Positions 55,559 through 64,000 of a stretch of 64,000 bases of DNA are shown piece after piece. Origin of the DNA: Xanthomonas nasturtii. Its GTDB lineage: Bacteria > Pseudomonadota > Gammaproteobacteria > Xanthomonadales > Xanthomonadaceae. The position numbers and the translations under genes were made by a program. The stretch spans positions 62,001-126,000 of the forward strand of contig NZ_LYMI01000012.1 of assembly GCF_001660815.1 (NCBI RefSeq), given 5' to 3'. The notes beneath the pieces are model-generated. The model saw only the letters and a program-made list of their open reading frames with translations, was not told where the DNA came from and made no database searches. Positions within the stretch are counted from its first letter, which is position 1, and each line of letters starts with the position of its first letter.

Positions 55559-56988
55559 TCCGCCGTCTGCAGGACAGCGGCGATCTGGTGCGCGCATTTC
55601 CGCGCGTGCATTTCGTCGGCATCGGCGGCACCGGCATGAGCGGTATAGCCGAAGTGATGCTGACGCTGGGCTATGAAGTCTCCGGCTCCGATAACGCGGA
55701 TAACGCGGCGACGCGGCGGCTGGCCAAGCTGGGGGCGCGCGTGATGCGCGGCCACTCGGCTGCCAACGTGCTCGGCACCGATTGTGTGGTGGTGTCCAGC
55801 GCCATCCGCGAAGACAACCCCGAGCTGATGGAAGCGCGTAGCCAGCGCATCCCGATCATGCCGCGTGCAGCGATGCTGGCCGAGTTGATGCGCTTCCGCC
55901 GCGGTATCGCTGTGGCCGGCACGCACGGCAAGACCACCACCACCAGCCTGGCGGCGGCCGTGCTGAGCGAAGGCGGGCTGGATCCCACCTTCGTCATCGG
56001 TGGCCAGCTGCTGGCGGCCGGCGCCAACGCAAAGCTCGGCGGCGGCCAATGGCTGGTCGCCGAAGCCGATGAGAGCGACGGCAGCTTCCTGCGCCTGAAT
56101 CCGTTGATGGCGGTGATCACCAACATCGATTCGGATCACCTGGAAAACTACGGCAACGACTTTGCCCGCGTGCAGGCGGCGTTTGCCGAATTCCTGCAGC
56201 GCCTGCCGTTCTACGGCCTGGCGTTGCTATGCATCGACGACCCGGAAGTGGCGGCACTGGCCGGCAAGACGCCGCGCCATGTGATGAGCTACGGCATGAG
56301 CGAAAACGCCGACGTGCGCGCCGAAGATGTGGTGCAGGACGGCCCGCGCATGCGCTTCACGCTGCGCCTGCCCGAAGGCACCACCACGCCGGTGACGCTC
56401 GCACTGCCGGGTCGTCACAACGTGCTCAACGCCCTGGCCGCTGCCGCAATCGGCTGGCAGCTGGGCGTGGCACCGGAAACCATTGCGCGCGCGCTGGAGA
56501 ACTTCGCCGGCATCGGCCGTCGCTTCAACGATCTGGGCGAAGTCACCACCAGCACCGGCGCACGTGTGCGCGTGGTCGACGATTACGGCCATCACCCGCG
56601 CGAGCTGGAAGCCGTGTTCGCTGCAGCGCGTGGCGGCTGGCCGGACAAGCGCCTGGTCGTCGCCTTCCAGCCGCACCGCTACAGCCGCACCCGTGATCAG
56701 TTCGACGCCTTCGCCGCCGTGCTCAGCACCGTCGACGCGCTGGTGTTGAGCGAGGTCTACCCGGCCGGCGAAGCGCCGATTCCCGGTGCCGACTCGCGCG
56801 CACTGGCACGCGCCATCCGTGCGCGTGGCCGCAGCGAGCCGGTGGTCGTCGGTCAGATTGCCGGCCTGGCTGAAGTGTTGCCCGACGTGCTGCAGGACGG
56901 CGACCTGCTGTTGATGATGGGCGCCGGCGATATCGGCTATGTGGCTCAGCACATCATCAACAATGGATTTGTTGAGGGTGAGGCATGA
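55555..56988 (+). CDS. murC: UDP-MurNAc:L-alanine ligase MurC
   Basis: First Mur ligase (477 residues from GTG 55555), which adds L-Ala to UDP-MurNAc. Motifs are [18 protein letters not shown] at the N terminus, [19 protein letters not shown] (ATP site), [57 protein letters not shown] and [11 protein letters not shown]. The start overlaps murG by 4 bp, with a full AGGAGGTG site; the stop overlaps ddl by 4 bp. Confidence 0.97.
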   Translation: MIRRLQDSGDLVRAFPRVHFVGIGGTGMSGIAEVMLTLGYEVSGSDNADNAATRRLAKLGARVMRGHSAANVLGTDCVVVSSAIREDNPELMEARSQRIPIMPRAAMLAELMRFRRGIAVAGTHGKTTTTSLAAAVLSEGGLDPTFVIGGQLLAAGANAKLGGGQWLVAEADESDGSFLRLNPLMAVITNIDSDHLENYGNDFARVQAAFAEFLQRLPFYGLALLCIDDPEVAALAGKTPRHVMSYGMSENADVRAEDVVQDGPRMRFTLRLPEGTTTPVTLALPGRHNVLNALAAAAIGWQLGVAPETIARALENFAGIGRRFNDLGEVTTSTGARVRVVDDYGHHPRELEAVFAAARGGWPDKRLVVAFQPHRYSRTRDQFDAFAAVLSTVDALVLSEVYPAGEAPIPGADSRALARAIRARGRSEPVVVGQIAGLAEVLPDVLQDGDLLLMMGAGDIGYVAQHIINNGFVEGEA

Positions 56989-58040
56989 GCGCGCCCTCTA
57001 TCGGGACCCGGGACCCGGGACCCGGGACTGGAGAACAGCAGGTCGGGCAGTCCGTCGTCTCTGCCGTTCCGGGTCCCCGGTCCCCGATCCCCGATCCCGG
57101 CATTCAACGCACCACCGATCCGGCAACCTTTGGCCGCGTTGCGGTGCTGCTCGGTGGCACCTCATCCGAGCGCGAAGTCTCGTTGAACTCCGGCAGCAAC
57201 GTGCTCGAAGCGCTGCGCGCACGCGGTGTCGATGCACAGCCGGTCGATGGCATTCCGGCGTTGGCCAAGGGCTTGGTCGCAAAACAATTCGATCGCGTCT
57301 TCAACGTGCTGCACGGCCATAACGGCGGCGGCGAAGACGGCATCGTGCAGGGCCTGATGGAAGCGTTCGGCGTGCCGTACACCGGCTCGGACGTGCTCGG
57401 CTCGGCGTTGAGCATGGACAAGATCCGCACCAAGCAGGTGTGGCTGTCGCTGGGCCTGAGTACGCCGCGCTACGCGCGTCTGGCCGCCGGCGCCAGCGCC
57501 GACGACATCCATGCCGCTGCCAAGCAGATTGGCTTGCCGGTCATCGTCAAGCCGGCCAATGAAGGCTCCAGCGTCGGCGTCAGCCGCGTGTTCGACCAGG
57601 CACAGCTGGAAGAAGCGGTGACCCTGGCTGCCCGCTACGACGGTGCGCTGTTGATGGAGCAATTGATCGAAGGCGATGAACTGACCGTTGCCGTGCTCGG
57701 TGACACCGCATTGCCGTCGATCCGCATCGTGCCCAAGGGCCAGTGGTACGACTACAACGCCAAGTACGTGGCAGACGACACCCAATACCTATGCCCGGGT
57801 CTGGAAGGCGATGCCGAAGCGCAGATCCGCCAGCTCGCGCTGGACGCCTTCCGCGCTGCCGGCTGCCGCGGCTGGGGCCGCGTGGACGTGATGCGCGATG
57901 GCAGCAGCGGCCAGCTGTATCTGCTTGAAGTGAACACCGCTCCCGGCATGACCAGCCACTCGCTGGTGCCCAAGGCTGCACGCCAGCTCGGCATCGAGTT
58001 CGAAGAACTGGTCTGGCAAGTACTGGAGCAGACGCTGTGA
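56985..58040 (+). CDS. ddlB: D-alanine:D-alanine ligase with a repeat-derived N-terminal extension
   Basis: ATP-grasp ligase (351 residues) making D-Ala-D-Ala for MurF. Residues 7 to about 39 ([15 protein letters not shown] to [11 protein letters not shown]) come from a palindromic repeat element. The family proper begins around [19 protein letters not shown]. Other marks are [53 protein letters not shown] and [18 protein letters not shown]. coli DdlB has 306 residues. A start at a GTG further in could avoid the extension, but ATG 56985 overlaps the murC stop, as the operon pattern would predict. Confidence 0.95.
   Translation: MSAPSIGTRDPGPGTGEQQVGQSVVSAVPGPRSPIPDPGIQRTTDPATFGRVAVLLGGTSSEREVSLNSGSNVLEALRARGVDAQPVDGIPALAKGLVAKQFDRVFNVLHGHNGGGEDGIVQGLMEAFGVPYTGSDVLGSALSMDKIRTKQVWLSLGLSTPRYARLAAGASADDIHAAAKQIGLPVIVKPANEGSSVGVSRVFDQAQLEEAVTLAARYDGALLMEQLIEGDELTVAVLGDTALPSIRIVPKGQWYDYNAKYVADDTQYLCPGLEGDAEAQIRQLALDAFRAAGCRGWGRVDVMRDGSSGQLYLLEVNTAPGMTSHSLVPKAARQLGIEFEELVWQVLEQTL
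57003..57100. repeat. Palindromic heptamer-arm element in the ddlB 5' end
   Basis: The left arm at 57003-57028 has three perfect GGGACCC units. The core begins GGAGAACAGCAGGTC and ends TGCCGTTCC. The right arm at 57069-57100 mixes GGTCCCC and GATCCCC units. It is translated as residues 7-39 of the D-Ala-D-Ala ligase. Confidence 0.88.
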
Positions 58041-58043
58041 CGC

Positions 58044-58141
58044 AGGGACAGAGGACCGGGGACCAGGGGCCCGGGAACAACAAAAGCGGTTGCGCCTCAG
58101 CTCTGGCTTTTCCGGGTCCCCGTTCCCCGGTCCCCGGTCCC
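58044..58141. repeat. Palindromic heptamer-arm element between ddlB and ftsQ
   Basis: This element occupies almost the whole 121-bp gap between the ddlB stop and the ftsQ start. The left arm runs 58044-58076 (degraded GGGGACC units), the core begins GGGAACAACAAAAGCGG and ends CTGGCTTTTCC, and the right arm at 58112-58141 has GGTCCCC units. The hairpin is the only large gap-filler between cotranscribed genes here and would lie in the leader of ftsQ. Confidence 0.87.
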
Positions 58142-58161
58142 GCCGTGTGCGGAACGCGCGC

Positions 58162-58989
58162 GTGAACGCCACCCTGCGCATCCTGGCCTGGTTGCTGGCG
58201 CTGGCGTTGGTCGCGCTGCCGGTGGTGGCTGTGCTCAGTGGCTGGGTCGGTGCCGAGCGTTGGCCGCTGGCGAAGCTGCGCGTGTCCGGCGACTTCAAGC
58301 GGGTGCCGGCCGAAGAGTTGCGTGCGGTGGTGTTGCCGTATGCGCGTGAAGGGTTCTTTGCGGTGAAATTGCAGCAGGCGCAAGACGCCATCGCGCGTTT
58401 GCCGTGGGTGGAAAGTGCGCAGGTGCGCAAGCGTTGGCCGGACGTACTGGAAGTGCGCGTGACCGAGCACAAGCCGTTCGCACGCTGGGGCACCGACCGC
58501 ATGCTGTCCGAGCAGGGCCGCCTGTTTCGCACCCCGCCGTTGTTGAAGGATTTCAAGTTGCCACAGCTCGGTGGGCCGGACAGCAAAACCCAGGATGTGG
58601 TGGCGCTCTACAACGAATCGCGCGCGCTGTTCGCACCGACCGGGCTGGACGTGGAGCGTCTTGAAATGGACGCGCGCGGCAGCTGGTCGTTGGGCTTGAG
58701 CAACGGCGTGCAGATCGTGATCGGCCGCGACGATGCCCGTGCACGTTTGCAGCGCTTCGCGCGCGTGCTGCCGCAGCTGGCCGACCCGCAACGCCCGATC
58801 GCGCGTGCCGACCTGCGCTATACCAACGGATTTACCGTGGAGCGGAAGGGATTGGAGAGTGGGGATTCGGGATTGGAAAAAGCGCAGCCCCGGCATCGCG
58901 CAGCACCTTCCGCACCTCCCGTCGCCCTGGCATTTCCGCGCTTTCCCAATCCCATATCCCGAATCTCGAATCCCGGCTTTAAGACATGA
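58162..58989 (+). CDS. ftsQ: Cell division protein FtsQ with a repeat-derived tail
   Basis: Bitopic division protein (275 residues from GTG 58162, with GGAA about 8 bases upstream). I prefer this to a TTG at 58090, which lies inside a repeat element. It has one N-terminal helix (LAWLLALALVALPVVAVLSG), a POTRA domain (LAKLRVSGDFKRVPAEEL) and a beta domain with WVESAQVRKRWPDVLEVRVTEHKPFARW and ARADLRYTNGFTVERKG. The last 46 or so residues are encoded by a GGGATTC-type palindromic element. The stop overlaps ftsA by 4 bp. Confidence 0.93.
   Translation: MNATLRILAWLLALALVALPVVAVLSGWVGAERWPLAKLRVSGDFKRVPAEELRAVVLPYAREGFFAVKLQQAQDAIARLPWVESAQVRKRWPDVLEVRVTEHKPFARWGTDRMLSEQGRLFRTPPLLKDFKLPQLGGPDSKTQDVVALYNESRALFAPTGLDVERLEMDARGSWSLGLSNGVQIVIGRDDARARLQRFARVLPQLADPQRPIARADLRYTNGFTVERKGLESGDSGLEKAQPRHRAAPSAPPVALAFPRFPNPISRISNPGFKT
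58848..58974. repeat. Palindromic element (GGGATTC-type arms) in the ftsQ 3' end
   Basis: The left arm at 58848-58876 has GGGATTGG/GGGATTCG units, the core begins GGAAAAAGCGCAGCC and ends TTCCGCGCTTT, and the right arm at 58945-58974 carries AATCCC units (one TATCCC). The arm sequence differs from the GGGACC type used in neighbouring copies, but left and right still match each other. It is read in frame as the FtsQ tail. Confidence 0.86.
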
Positions 58990-60221
58990 ATCGCAAAGGC
59001 GACAAATCCCTCATCGTTGGACTGGACATCGGCACCTCCAAGGTCGTTGCCCTGGTCGGCGAGTATTCGCCCGGCAACCCGATCGAAGTGATTGGCATCG
59101 GTTCGCATGAATCGCGCGGTCTCAAGCGCGGCGTAGTGGTGGACATCGAATCCACCGTGCAGTCGATCCAGCGTGCGGTGGAAGAAGCCGAGCTGATGGC
59201 CGGCTGCGAAATTCGCTCGGTGTACGCATCGATTTCCGGCAACCACGTGCAGTGCAAGAACTCGCCCGGCATCGTGCCGATCCGCGATGGCGAAGTGACC
59301 TGGAGCGATCTGGAGCGCGTGCTCGATGCCGCCAAGGCCGTGGCCATTCCCGCCGACCAGCGCATCCTGCATGCGATTCCGCGCGAGTACGTGCTGGACG
59401 ATTCGCAGGAAGGCATCCGCAACCCGGTCGGCATGACCGGCGTGCGCCTGGAGGTGCATGCCCACCTGGTGGTGTGCGCGCAGTCGGCCGCGGCCAACAT
59501 CACCAAGTGCGTGCAGAAGTGCGGCCTGCAGGTCGACGATCTGGTGCTGTCCTCGCTGGCGTCCTCGGTGGCCGTGCTGACCGCCGACGAGCGCGAACTG
59601 GGCGTGGTGCTGGTGGATATCGGCGCCGGTACCACCGACCTTGCGGTGTATGTGCAGGGCGCCATCTGCCACACCGCCTCGCTGCCGATCGCCGGCGACC
59701 ATGTCACCAACGACATTGCGCACATGCTGCGCACGCCGACCCCGGAAGCCGAGCAAATCAAGGTGCGCTATGCCTGCGCGCTGGCGCAGCTGGCCACCGC
59801 CGAAGAAAGCATCCAGGTGCCGTCGGTGGGCGACCGCCCGCCGCGTCGCATGCCGCGGCACGCGCTTGCACAGGCAGTGCAGGGCCGTTACGAGGAAATT
59901 TTCGAGATGGTGCAGGCCGAACTGCGCCGCTCCGGTTTCGAAGAAATGGTGCGTGCCGGCATGGTGCTCACCGGTGGCGCCTCGAAGATGGAAGGCGTGG
60001 TGGAACTGGCCGAAGAAATGCTGCAGATGCCGGTGCGTGTGGGCATCCCCCAGCACGTCACCGGCCTGGGCGAAGTGGTCGGCAACCCGGTACACGCCTC
60101 CGGCGTTGGCCTGTTGTTGATGGGCAGCCAGATCGAACACCCGCGCCGTCCGTCGATCCCGACCGGACGCGCGGGCAGCTTGTTCAAGAAATTGAAGAAT
60201 TGGTATCGCGGCGAATTTTGA
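58986..60221 (+). CDS. ftsA: Cell division protein FtsA
   Basis: Actin-family membrane tether of FtsZ (411 residues). Motifs are LIVGLDIGTSKVVALVGE, GVVVDIESTVQSIQRAV, SISGNHVQCKNSPGIVPI, VVLVDIGAGTTDLAVYV, GAICHTASLPIAGDHVTND and LTGGASKMEGVVELAEE. It ends with a basic, amphipathic helix (SLFKKLKNWYRGEF), the membrane-targeting sequence. It overlaps the ftsQ stop by 4 bp. The 293-bp gap to ftsZ is occupied mainly by a palindromic repeat element. Confidence 0.97.
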   Translation: MNRKGDKSLIVGLDIGTSKVVALVGEYSPGNPIEVIGIGSHESRGLKRGVVVDIESTVQSIQRAVEEAELMAGCEIRSVYASISGNHVQCKNSPGIVPIRDGEVTWSDLERVLDAAKAVAIPADQRILHAIPREYVLDDSQEGIRNPVGMTGVRLEVHAHLVVCAQSAAANITKCVQKCGLQVDDLVLSSLASSVAVLTADERELGVVLVDIGAGTTDLAVYVQGAICHTASLPIAGDHVTNDIAHMLRTPTPEAEQIKVRYACALAQLATAEESIQVPSVGDRPPRRMPRHALAQAVQGRYEEIFEMVQAELRRSGFEEMVRAGMVLTGGASKMEGVVELAEEMLQMPVRVGIPQHVTGLGEVVGNPVHASGVGLLLMGSQIEHPRRPSIPTGRAGSLFKKLKNWYRGEF

Positions 60222-60227
60222 TGGGCC

Positions 60228-60495
60228 GGGATTCGGGATTCGGGGATTCGAGATTGGAAAGAGCGAAAGAAAAGCAGGGCGGCAGCGAAGATAAGTAGAG
60301 AGCGGCGAGCAGGTAGGCGATAAAATTTTTGGCAGGCATTGCGTCGAGGATCAGGTGTGGTGAGTCGTTGAGCGCAATAGCGCATCGATGACCGCGCAAC
60401 CGAGGCCCGACTTTCAAACAACAACACTCGCCGTGATGCGGAGTAGGGCAGGGACCAGCGCTTTTGTGAATCCCCAATCTCCACTCCCCAATCCC
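60228..60495. repeat. Long palindromic element (GGGATTC-type arms) between ftsA and ftsZ
   Basis: The left arm at 60228-60257 has GGGATTC units, the core begins GGAAAGAGCGAAAGAAAAGC and ends near CAGCGCTTTTG, and the right arm at 60468-60495 has AATCCCC units. The core is about 210 bp, the longest of the set. The right arm ends 19 bp before the ftsZ ATG and just before its AGAGGA site. It could affect the ratio of FtsA to FtsZ or act as an RNA-processing site. Confidence 0.85.
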
Positions 60496-60514
60496 GGCTC
60501 AAGAGGACACTGAC

Positions 60515-61750
60515 ATGGCACATTTCGAACTGATTGAAAAAATGGCTCCCAACGCGGTCATCAAGGTCGTTGGCGTCGGCGGCGGTGGCGGCAATGCCGT
60601 CGCGCACATGGTCAACACCAATGTCGATGGCGTGGAATTCATCACTGCCAACACCGACTCGCAGGCGATCAAGAACTGCGGCGCCAAGCTGCAGCTGCAG
60701 CTCGGCACCAACGTCACCAAGGGCCTGGGCGCAGGCGCCAATCCGGAAGTCGGCCGTCAGGCCGCGCTGGAAGACCGCGAGCGCATCATGGACGCGCTGC
60801 AGGGTGCGGACATGGTGTTCATCACCGCCGGCATGGGCGGCGGTACCGGCACCGGTGCAGCACCGGTGGTGGCGCAGCTGGCCAAGGAAATGGGCATCCT
60901 GACCGTGGCGGTTGTCACCAAGCCGTTCCCGTTCGAAGGCCGTCGCCGCATGCAGGTGGCGCTGAAGGGCATCGAAGAGTTGAGCCAGCATTGCGACTCG
61001 CTGATCACCATCCCCAATGAAAAGCTGATCACCGTGCTGGGCCGCAACGCCACCATGATCCAGGCGTTCCGCGCCGCCAACGACGTGCTGCAGGGCGCCG
61101 TGCAGGGCATCGCCGATCTGATCGTGCGTCCGGGCCTGATCAACGTCGACTTCGCCGACGTGCGCACGGTGATGTCGGAAATGGGTCTGGCGATGATGGG
61201 CACCGGCTCGGCACGTGGCGATGACCGCGCGCAGGCCGCTGCCGAAGCTGCCATCCAGAACCCGCTGCTGGACGATGTGAACCTGGCCGGTGCCAACGGC
61301 ATCCTGGTCAACATCACCGCCGGCCCGGACTTCACCATGTCCGAGTTCGACGAGATCGGCCGCACCATCGAAGCGTTCGCCTCGGAAGATGCGACCGTGG
61401 TGGTGGGCACCGTGCTCGACCCGGACATGCAGGACGAAGTGCGCGTCACCGTCGTGGCCACCGGCCTGAACCGTGCGGTTGCCCGTCAGACCCAGCGTCC
61501 GGACCAGCGCGCGCCGATCAAGTTGGTGCGCAACGCCACCACCGGCCAGCCGGAGTTCGGCGATTTCGATACCGGCGGCGATGCGGTGTCCAAGTCCGTC
61601 GGCGGCAGCATGGGCCTGGGCCTGCGTCGTCCGAGCAGCGATTCGGTCGGCAGCAGCGGCGGCAATGGCGGCGGCGCTTCGGCACCGGCGGCAGACCTGC
61701 CCAACGACTACCTGGATATCCCGGCGTTCCTGCGCCGCCAGGCCGACTGA
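60515..61750 (+). CDS. ftsZ: Cell division GTPase FtsZ
   Basis: Tubulin-like protein (411 residues) that forms the Z ring. The GTP-binding motifs are [17 protein letters not shown] and the tubulin signature [18 protein letters not shown]. The T7 loop contains [16 protein letters not shown] NVDFADV. A Gly/Ser-rich linker follows after about residue 320. The C-terminal peptide is [14 protein letters not shown], the site for FtsA and ZipA binding. A strong terminator lies downstream at 61830. Confidence 0.98.
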   Translation: MAHFELIEKMAPNAVIKVVGVGGGGGNAVAHMVNTNVDGVEFITANTDSQAIKNCGAKLQLQLGTNVTKGLGAGANPEVGRQAALEDRERIMDALQGADMVFITAGMGGGTGTGAAPVVAQLAKEMGILTVAVVTKPFPFEGRRRMQVALKGIEELSQHCDSLITIPNEKLITVLGRNATMIQAFRAANDVLQGAVQGIADLIVRPGLINVDFADVRTVMSEMGLAMMGTGSARGDDRAQAAAEAAIQNPLLDDVNLAGANGILVNITAGPDFTMSEFDEIGRTIEAFASEDATVVVGTVLDPDMQDEVRVTVVATGLNRAVARQTQRPDQRAPIKLVRNATTGQPEFGDFDTGGDAVSKSVGGSMGLGLRRPSSDSVGSSGGNGGGASAPAADLPNDYLDIPAFLRRQAD

Positions 61751-61829
61751 GGAACGTCGGCTGCGTCGCCACGGTGACCCAGCCCGTCCCGTCCCGGCGT
61801 TCGCTTCGGGTTGCAGTGCCATGTCATTC

Positions 61830-61861
61830 CTGCCGGATCGGTGCCGATCCGGCAGCTTTTG
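61830..61861 (+). terminator. Intrinsic terminator after ftsZ
   Basis: CTGCCGGATCG and CGATCCGGCAG form a perfect 11-bp stem with a GTGC loop, followed by CTTTTGG. It lies 80 bp after the ftsZ stop and separates the division operon from lpxC, which has its own AT-rich leader at about 61900-61940 (TTGTTAAAATT, GATAAT). Confidence 0.85.
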
Positions 61862-61980
61862 GATGTCCTGACCGGGCGATGACAGTTTCCGTCACGCGCG
61901 ACTTGTTAAAATTCGGATAATCTCAACAGATTAGACAGTCGGTTCAGCGTCTGTCTGCATTGTTCATCCAGACTTCGCAT

Positions 61981-62892
61981 ATGACCCAGCAACGCACTCT
62001 CAAGAACACCATTCGCGCCACCGGCGTCGGCCTGCATAGCGGCGACAAGGTGTATATGACGCTAAGACCGGCTCCGGTCGATCATGGCGTGGTGTTCCGG
62101 CGGGTGGACCTGGAACCTGTCGTCGAAGTCCCGGCGGACGCCGAACTGGTCACCGAGACCACGCTGTGCACCGGCCTGACCTGCAACGGCGCCAAGATCC
62201 AGACGGTCGAACATCTGATGTCCGCCTTGGCGGGCCTGGGTGTGGACAACGTCATCGTCGAACTGTCCTCGGCCGAATTGCCGATCATGGACGGCTCGTC
62301 CGGCCCTTTCGTGTTCCTGCTGCAGTCGGCAGGCATCGTCGAACAGAGCAAGCCCAAGCGCTTCATCCGCATCAAGCAGACGGTGGAGGTGCGCGAAGGC
62401 GACAAGGTGGCGCGCTTCGAGCCATATGAAGGCTACAAGCTCGGCTTCACCATCGAATTCAATCACCCGATGATCCCGGCCAAGCAATCGCGCCAGGAGA
62501 TCGAGTTCTCCACCTCGGCTTACGTCAAGGAAATCTCGCGCGCCCGCACCTTCGGCTTCATGCGCGACCTTGAGTACATGCGTGAGCGCAATCTGGGCCT
62601 GGGCGGCTCGATGGACAACGCCATCGTGCTGGACGAGTTCCGCGTGCTCAACGAAGACGGCCTGCGCTATACCAACGAATTCGTGCGGCACAAGATCCTG
62701 GACGCCATCGGCGACCTGTATCTGGCCGGCGGCGCCATCCTGGGCGCCTACGAAGGCTTCAAATCCGGTCACGCGCTCAACAACAAGCTGGTGCGTGCGC
62801 TGTTGGCCGACCAGGCCGCCTGGGAATGGGTCAGCTTCCCGGAAGGCACCGAGCAGCCGCCTGTCACCTACGCCAGCCCTGTCTACGCCTGA
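61981..62892 (+). CDS. lpxC: UDP-3-O-acyl-GlcNAc deacetylase LpxC
   Basis: Zinc enzyme (303 residues) of the committed step of lipid A synthesis. I use ATG 61981 ([21 protein letters not shown]), the family start. Motifs include [15 protein letters not shown] with the zinc-binding His, [20 protein letters not shown]-like [31 protein letters not shown], and [17 protein letters not shown] with the second zinc ligands. It ends [10 protein letters not shown]. No coupling to ftsZ is seen; a terminator intervenes. Confidence 0.97.
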   Translation: MTQQRTLKNTIRATGVGLHSGDKVYMTLRPAPVDHGVVFRRVDLEPVVEVPADAELVTETTLCTGLTCNGAKIQTVEHLMSALAGLGVDNVIVELSSAELPIMDGSSGPFVFLLQSAGIVEQSKPKRFIRIKQTVEVREGDKVARFEPYEGYKLGFTIEFNHPMIPAKQSRQEIEFSTSAYVKEISRARTFGFMRDLEYMRERNLGLGGSMDNAIVLDEFRVLNEDGLRYTNEFVRHKILDAIGDLYLAGGAILGAYEGFKSGHALNNKLVRALLADQAAWEWVSFPEGTEQPPVTYASPVYA

Positions 62893-63078
62893 TGTCAGGG
62901 AATGCCGCAGTCGGCGTTCGAAGTGTGAACCCGGTCGAATTTACGGCCCGTTCTTAACATTTATTTAAGGCTTCCCTAACTCCTGCGGGCCGCATGCCCG
63001 CTAGGATGCGTCGGGTCGTGTGCGGTCTTCGCAAGTCTTTCACGCACTGGCGGCCGCTCCGGAGAGCGGTCAAGGACC

Positions 63079-63525
63079 TCACCGTTTGGTCGGTAGGACG
63101 TCCTGCAAGGAAGCCAATGCGTCGCGCAAGCCTTTGTGCGTCGCCTCGGACACGGGTCTGGAACGGTCGCGGTTCTGCTGCGTTGGGGAATGCAGCGGGG
63201 CAGTTGCGGTCTTGACGGTCACCGCGGTGGCCTTCAGTCCGATGGATCGGGCGGCATCCAGGATTTGGGTTTCGGCAAGCCGCACCTTGGCATGCCAGAC
63301 CGGCGAATCCACCAGAAAAACGAGCTGTTCGCCTCGGACATTGGCCAGCCGGCAACGGGTGACCAGATGAGGTGGTAACAGGGGGCGCAACTGCCGGTCC
63401 AGCGCATCGAGCCACAAGGCGCGGCGCAAGGGGTCGCCAGCCTTTTCCCCCAACGCGGCCTCGATGGCCGGTTGTGGAGTGGAAGGGTTGCGTGCGTTGG
63501 ACTTGGGCTTGGACATGACACTCAT
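63079..63525 (-). CDS. DUF721/DciA-like family protein
   Basis: Small protein (148 residues) of the DUF721 group, whose best-known member DciA loads the replicative helicase. Family marks are DALDRQLRPLLPPHLVTRCRLANVRGEQLVFLVDSPVWHAKVRLAETQIL in outline, with the core LVTRCRLANVRG and SPVWHAKVRLAE. It has a basic N terminus and a charged C-terminal tail. ATG 63525 is used; 63516 is an alternative. Its start is back to back with the divergent M23 gene at 63526. Whether it replaces DnaC here is unknown. Confidence 0.82.
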   Translation of the reverse strand: MSVMSKPKSNARNPSTPQPAIEAALGEKAGDPLRRALWLDALDRQLRPLLPPHLVTRCRLANVRGEQLVFLVDSPVWHAKVRLAETQILDAARSIGLKATAVTVKTATAPLHSPTQQNRDRSRPVSEATHKGLRDALASLQDVLPTKR

Positions 63526-64000
63526 ATGGCGTTGAACAAAGTTGTAATCAAATCTCGTGAAACCCGGGCACAGCGTGTGGCCCGACAGTTCCAGGGCTTT
63601 GCAGCGGATCGGCCGATGGTGGTGCTTGGCGCGGTACTGGGCCTGGGCATGCTGATCGGCGTCGGCGCAAGCACCGCGACCGGCATGGTGACCAATTCCG
63701 CGCTGCAGGCCAAGGTTGCGCAGCAGCAGGCCGAGCTTGCCCAGGCGCAGCGCGCCTCGCAGGCGCAGGTCAACGCACTGGCCGCGCGCATGGGCGAGCT
63801 GCAGGCCCAGGCCACCCGCCTCAACGCGTTGGGCGAGCGGCTGACCGAAATGGGCAAGTTGAAGGACGGCGAGTTCGACTTCGACGCGCCGGTGGGCGTG
63901 GGTGGCGGCGATGAGCCGGTCAGCGACATGCCGGTCAAAGACCTCAAGGAGACGCTAGGGCAAGTGGAACAGCAGTTCTCCGCCTCCGGCCAGCAACTGA
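63526..64000 (+). CDS. N-terminal part of an M23-family peptidase (runs off the window)
   Basis: The frame from ATG 63526 stays open to the window end (158 codons visible). It encodes a basic N terminus (MALNKVVIKSRETRAQ), one membrane helix (MVVLGAVLGLGMLIGVGA), and a coiled coil with QQQAELAQAQRASQAQ and MGELQAQATRLNALG. This layout, together with its place after lpxC and a DUF721 gene and, in related genomes as I recall, before secA, fits the membrane-anchored M23 peptidases that trim peptidoglycan. The catalytic domain lies beyond the window, so the peptidase call is from context and topology. Confidence 0.75.
   Translation, partial: MALNKVVIKSRETRAQRVARQFQGFAADRPMVVLGAVLGLGMLIGVGASTATGMVTNSALQAKVAQQQAELAQAQRASQAQVNALAARMGELQAQATRLNALGERLTEMGKLKDGEFDFDAPVGVGGGDEPVSDMPVKDLKETLGQVEQQFSASGQQL

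Noticed and set aside
58090-58161. Longer FtsQ start at TTG 58090
   Set aside because: These 24 codons lie in the right arm of a repeat element, and a GTG at 58162 has a ribosome-binding-like GGAA and begins the FtsQ membrane region.

Overview
The window is about 65% GC, densely coded chromosomal DNA from a xanthomonad, almost certainly Xanthomonas. The evidence is the xps-type order of type II secretion genes (F-G-H-I-J-K-L-M-N-D), a biofilm glycosyltransferase cluster of the xag type, a complete kdpFABC-DE set, and a full mra/dcw division cluster followed by lpxC, a DUF721 gene and an M23 peptidase gene. No rRNA, tRNA, intact insertion sequence, prophage or CRISPR array was found. The one RNA gene seen is rnpB.

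Layout. 1-8450: type II secretion operon, from the 3' end of xpsF to the secretin gene xpsD, with a glycosyltransferase gene translationally coupled behind it (to 9286). 9511-14463, minus strand: APH-fold small-molecule kinase, TonB-dependent receptor, PnuC-family vitamin transporter and GntR/UTRA regulator, which together look like a vitamin-type uptake and trapping locus. 15087-21320: a GT2 gene, then a surface-polysaccharide cluster (outer-membrane protein, MshEN-GT2 fusion, membrane protein, TIM-barrel glycosidase). 21482-22660: pncB. 22670-24522: a frameshifted bcsC remnant. 24793-26863: a secreted PA-domain metalloprotease and a small secreted partner. 27329-27580: an arsC remnant. 27756-28271: def. 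28926-37090: kdpFABC and kdpDE. 37286-41355, minus strand: GlcD-like oxidase, DUF457 membrane protein, yraN, lpoA. 41438-42832: rsmI and rnpB. 43201-43766: a ccdAB toxin-antitoxin pair. 43816-44583: an NRDE/TANGO2 gene. 44907-61750: mraZ-rsmH-ftsL-ftsI-murE-murF-mraY-ftsW-murG-murC-ddl-ftsQ-ftsA-ftsZ, closed by a strong terminator. 61981-64000: lpxC, DUF721 and an M23 peptidase running off the edge.

The most unusual feature is a family of dispersed palindromic elements. Each has two opposed arrays of a 7-base unit (GGGACCN or GGGATTC type) around a core that tends to begin GGAAAGAGC and end GCTCTTTCC. Eight two-armed copies and one single-armed copy are visible. Seven two-armed copies lie in or between genes of the division/peptidoglycan cluster, and several are read through in frame. 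They add a 56-residue internal insertion to MurF, long C-terminal tails to MurG, RsmH and FtsQ, and an N-terminal extension to Ddl. Within each copy the two arms match each other even though arm sequence differs between copies.

Other points of interest are a 10-bp-phased array of MraZ-type half-sites at the mraZ promoter, a hairpin that buries the murC ribosome-binding site, a 72-bp tandem duplication at the ftsL-ftsI junction, and a putative cyclic-di-GMP-binding MshEN domain fused to the biofilm glycosyltransferase.
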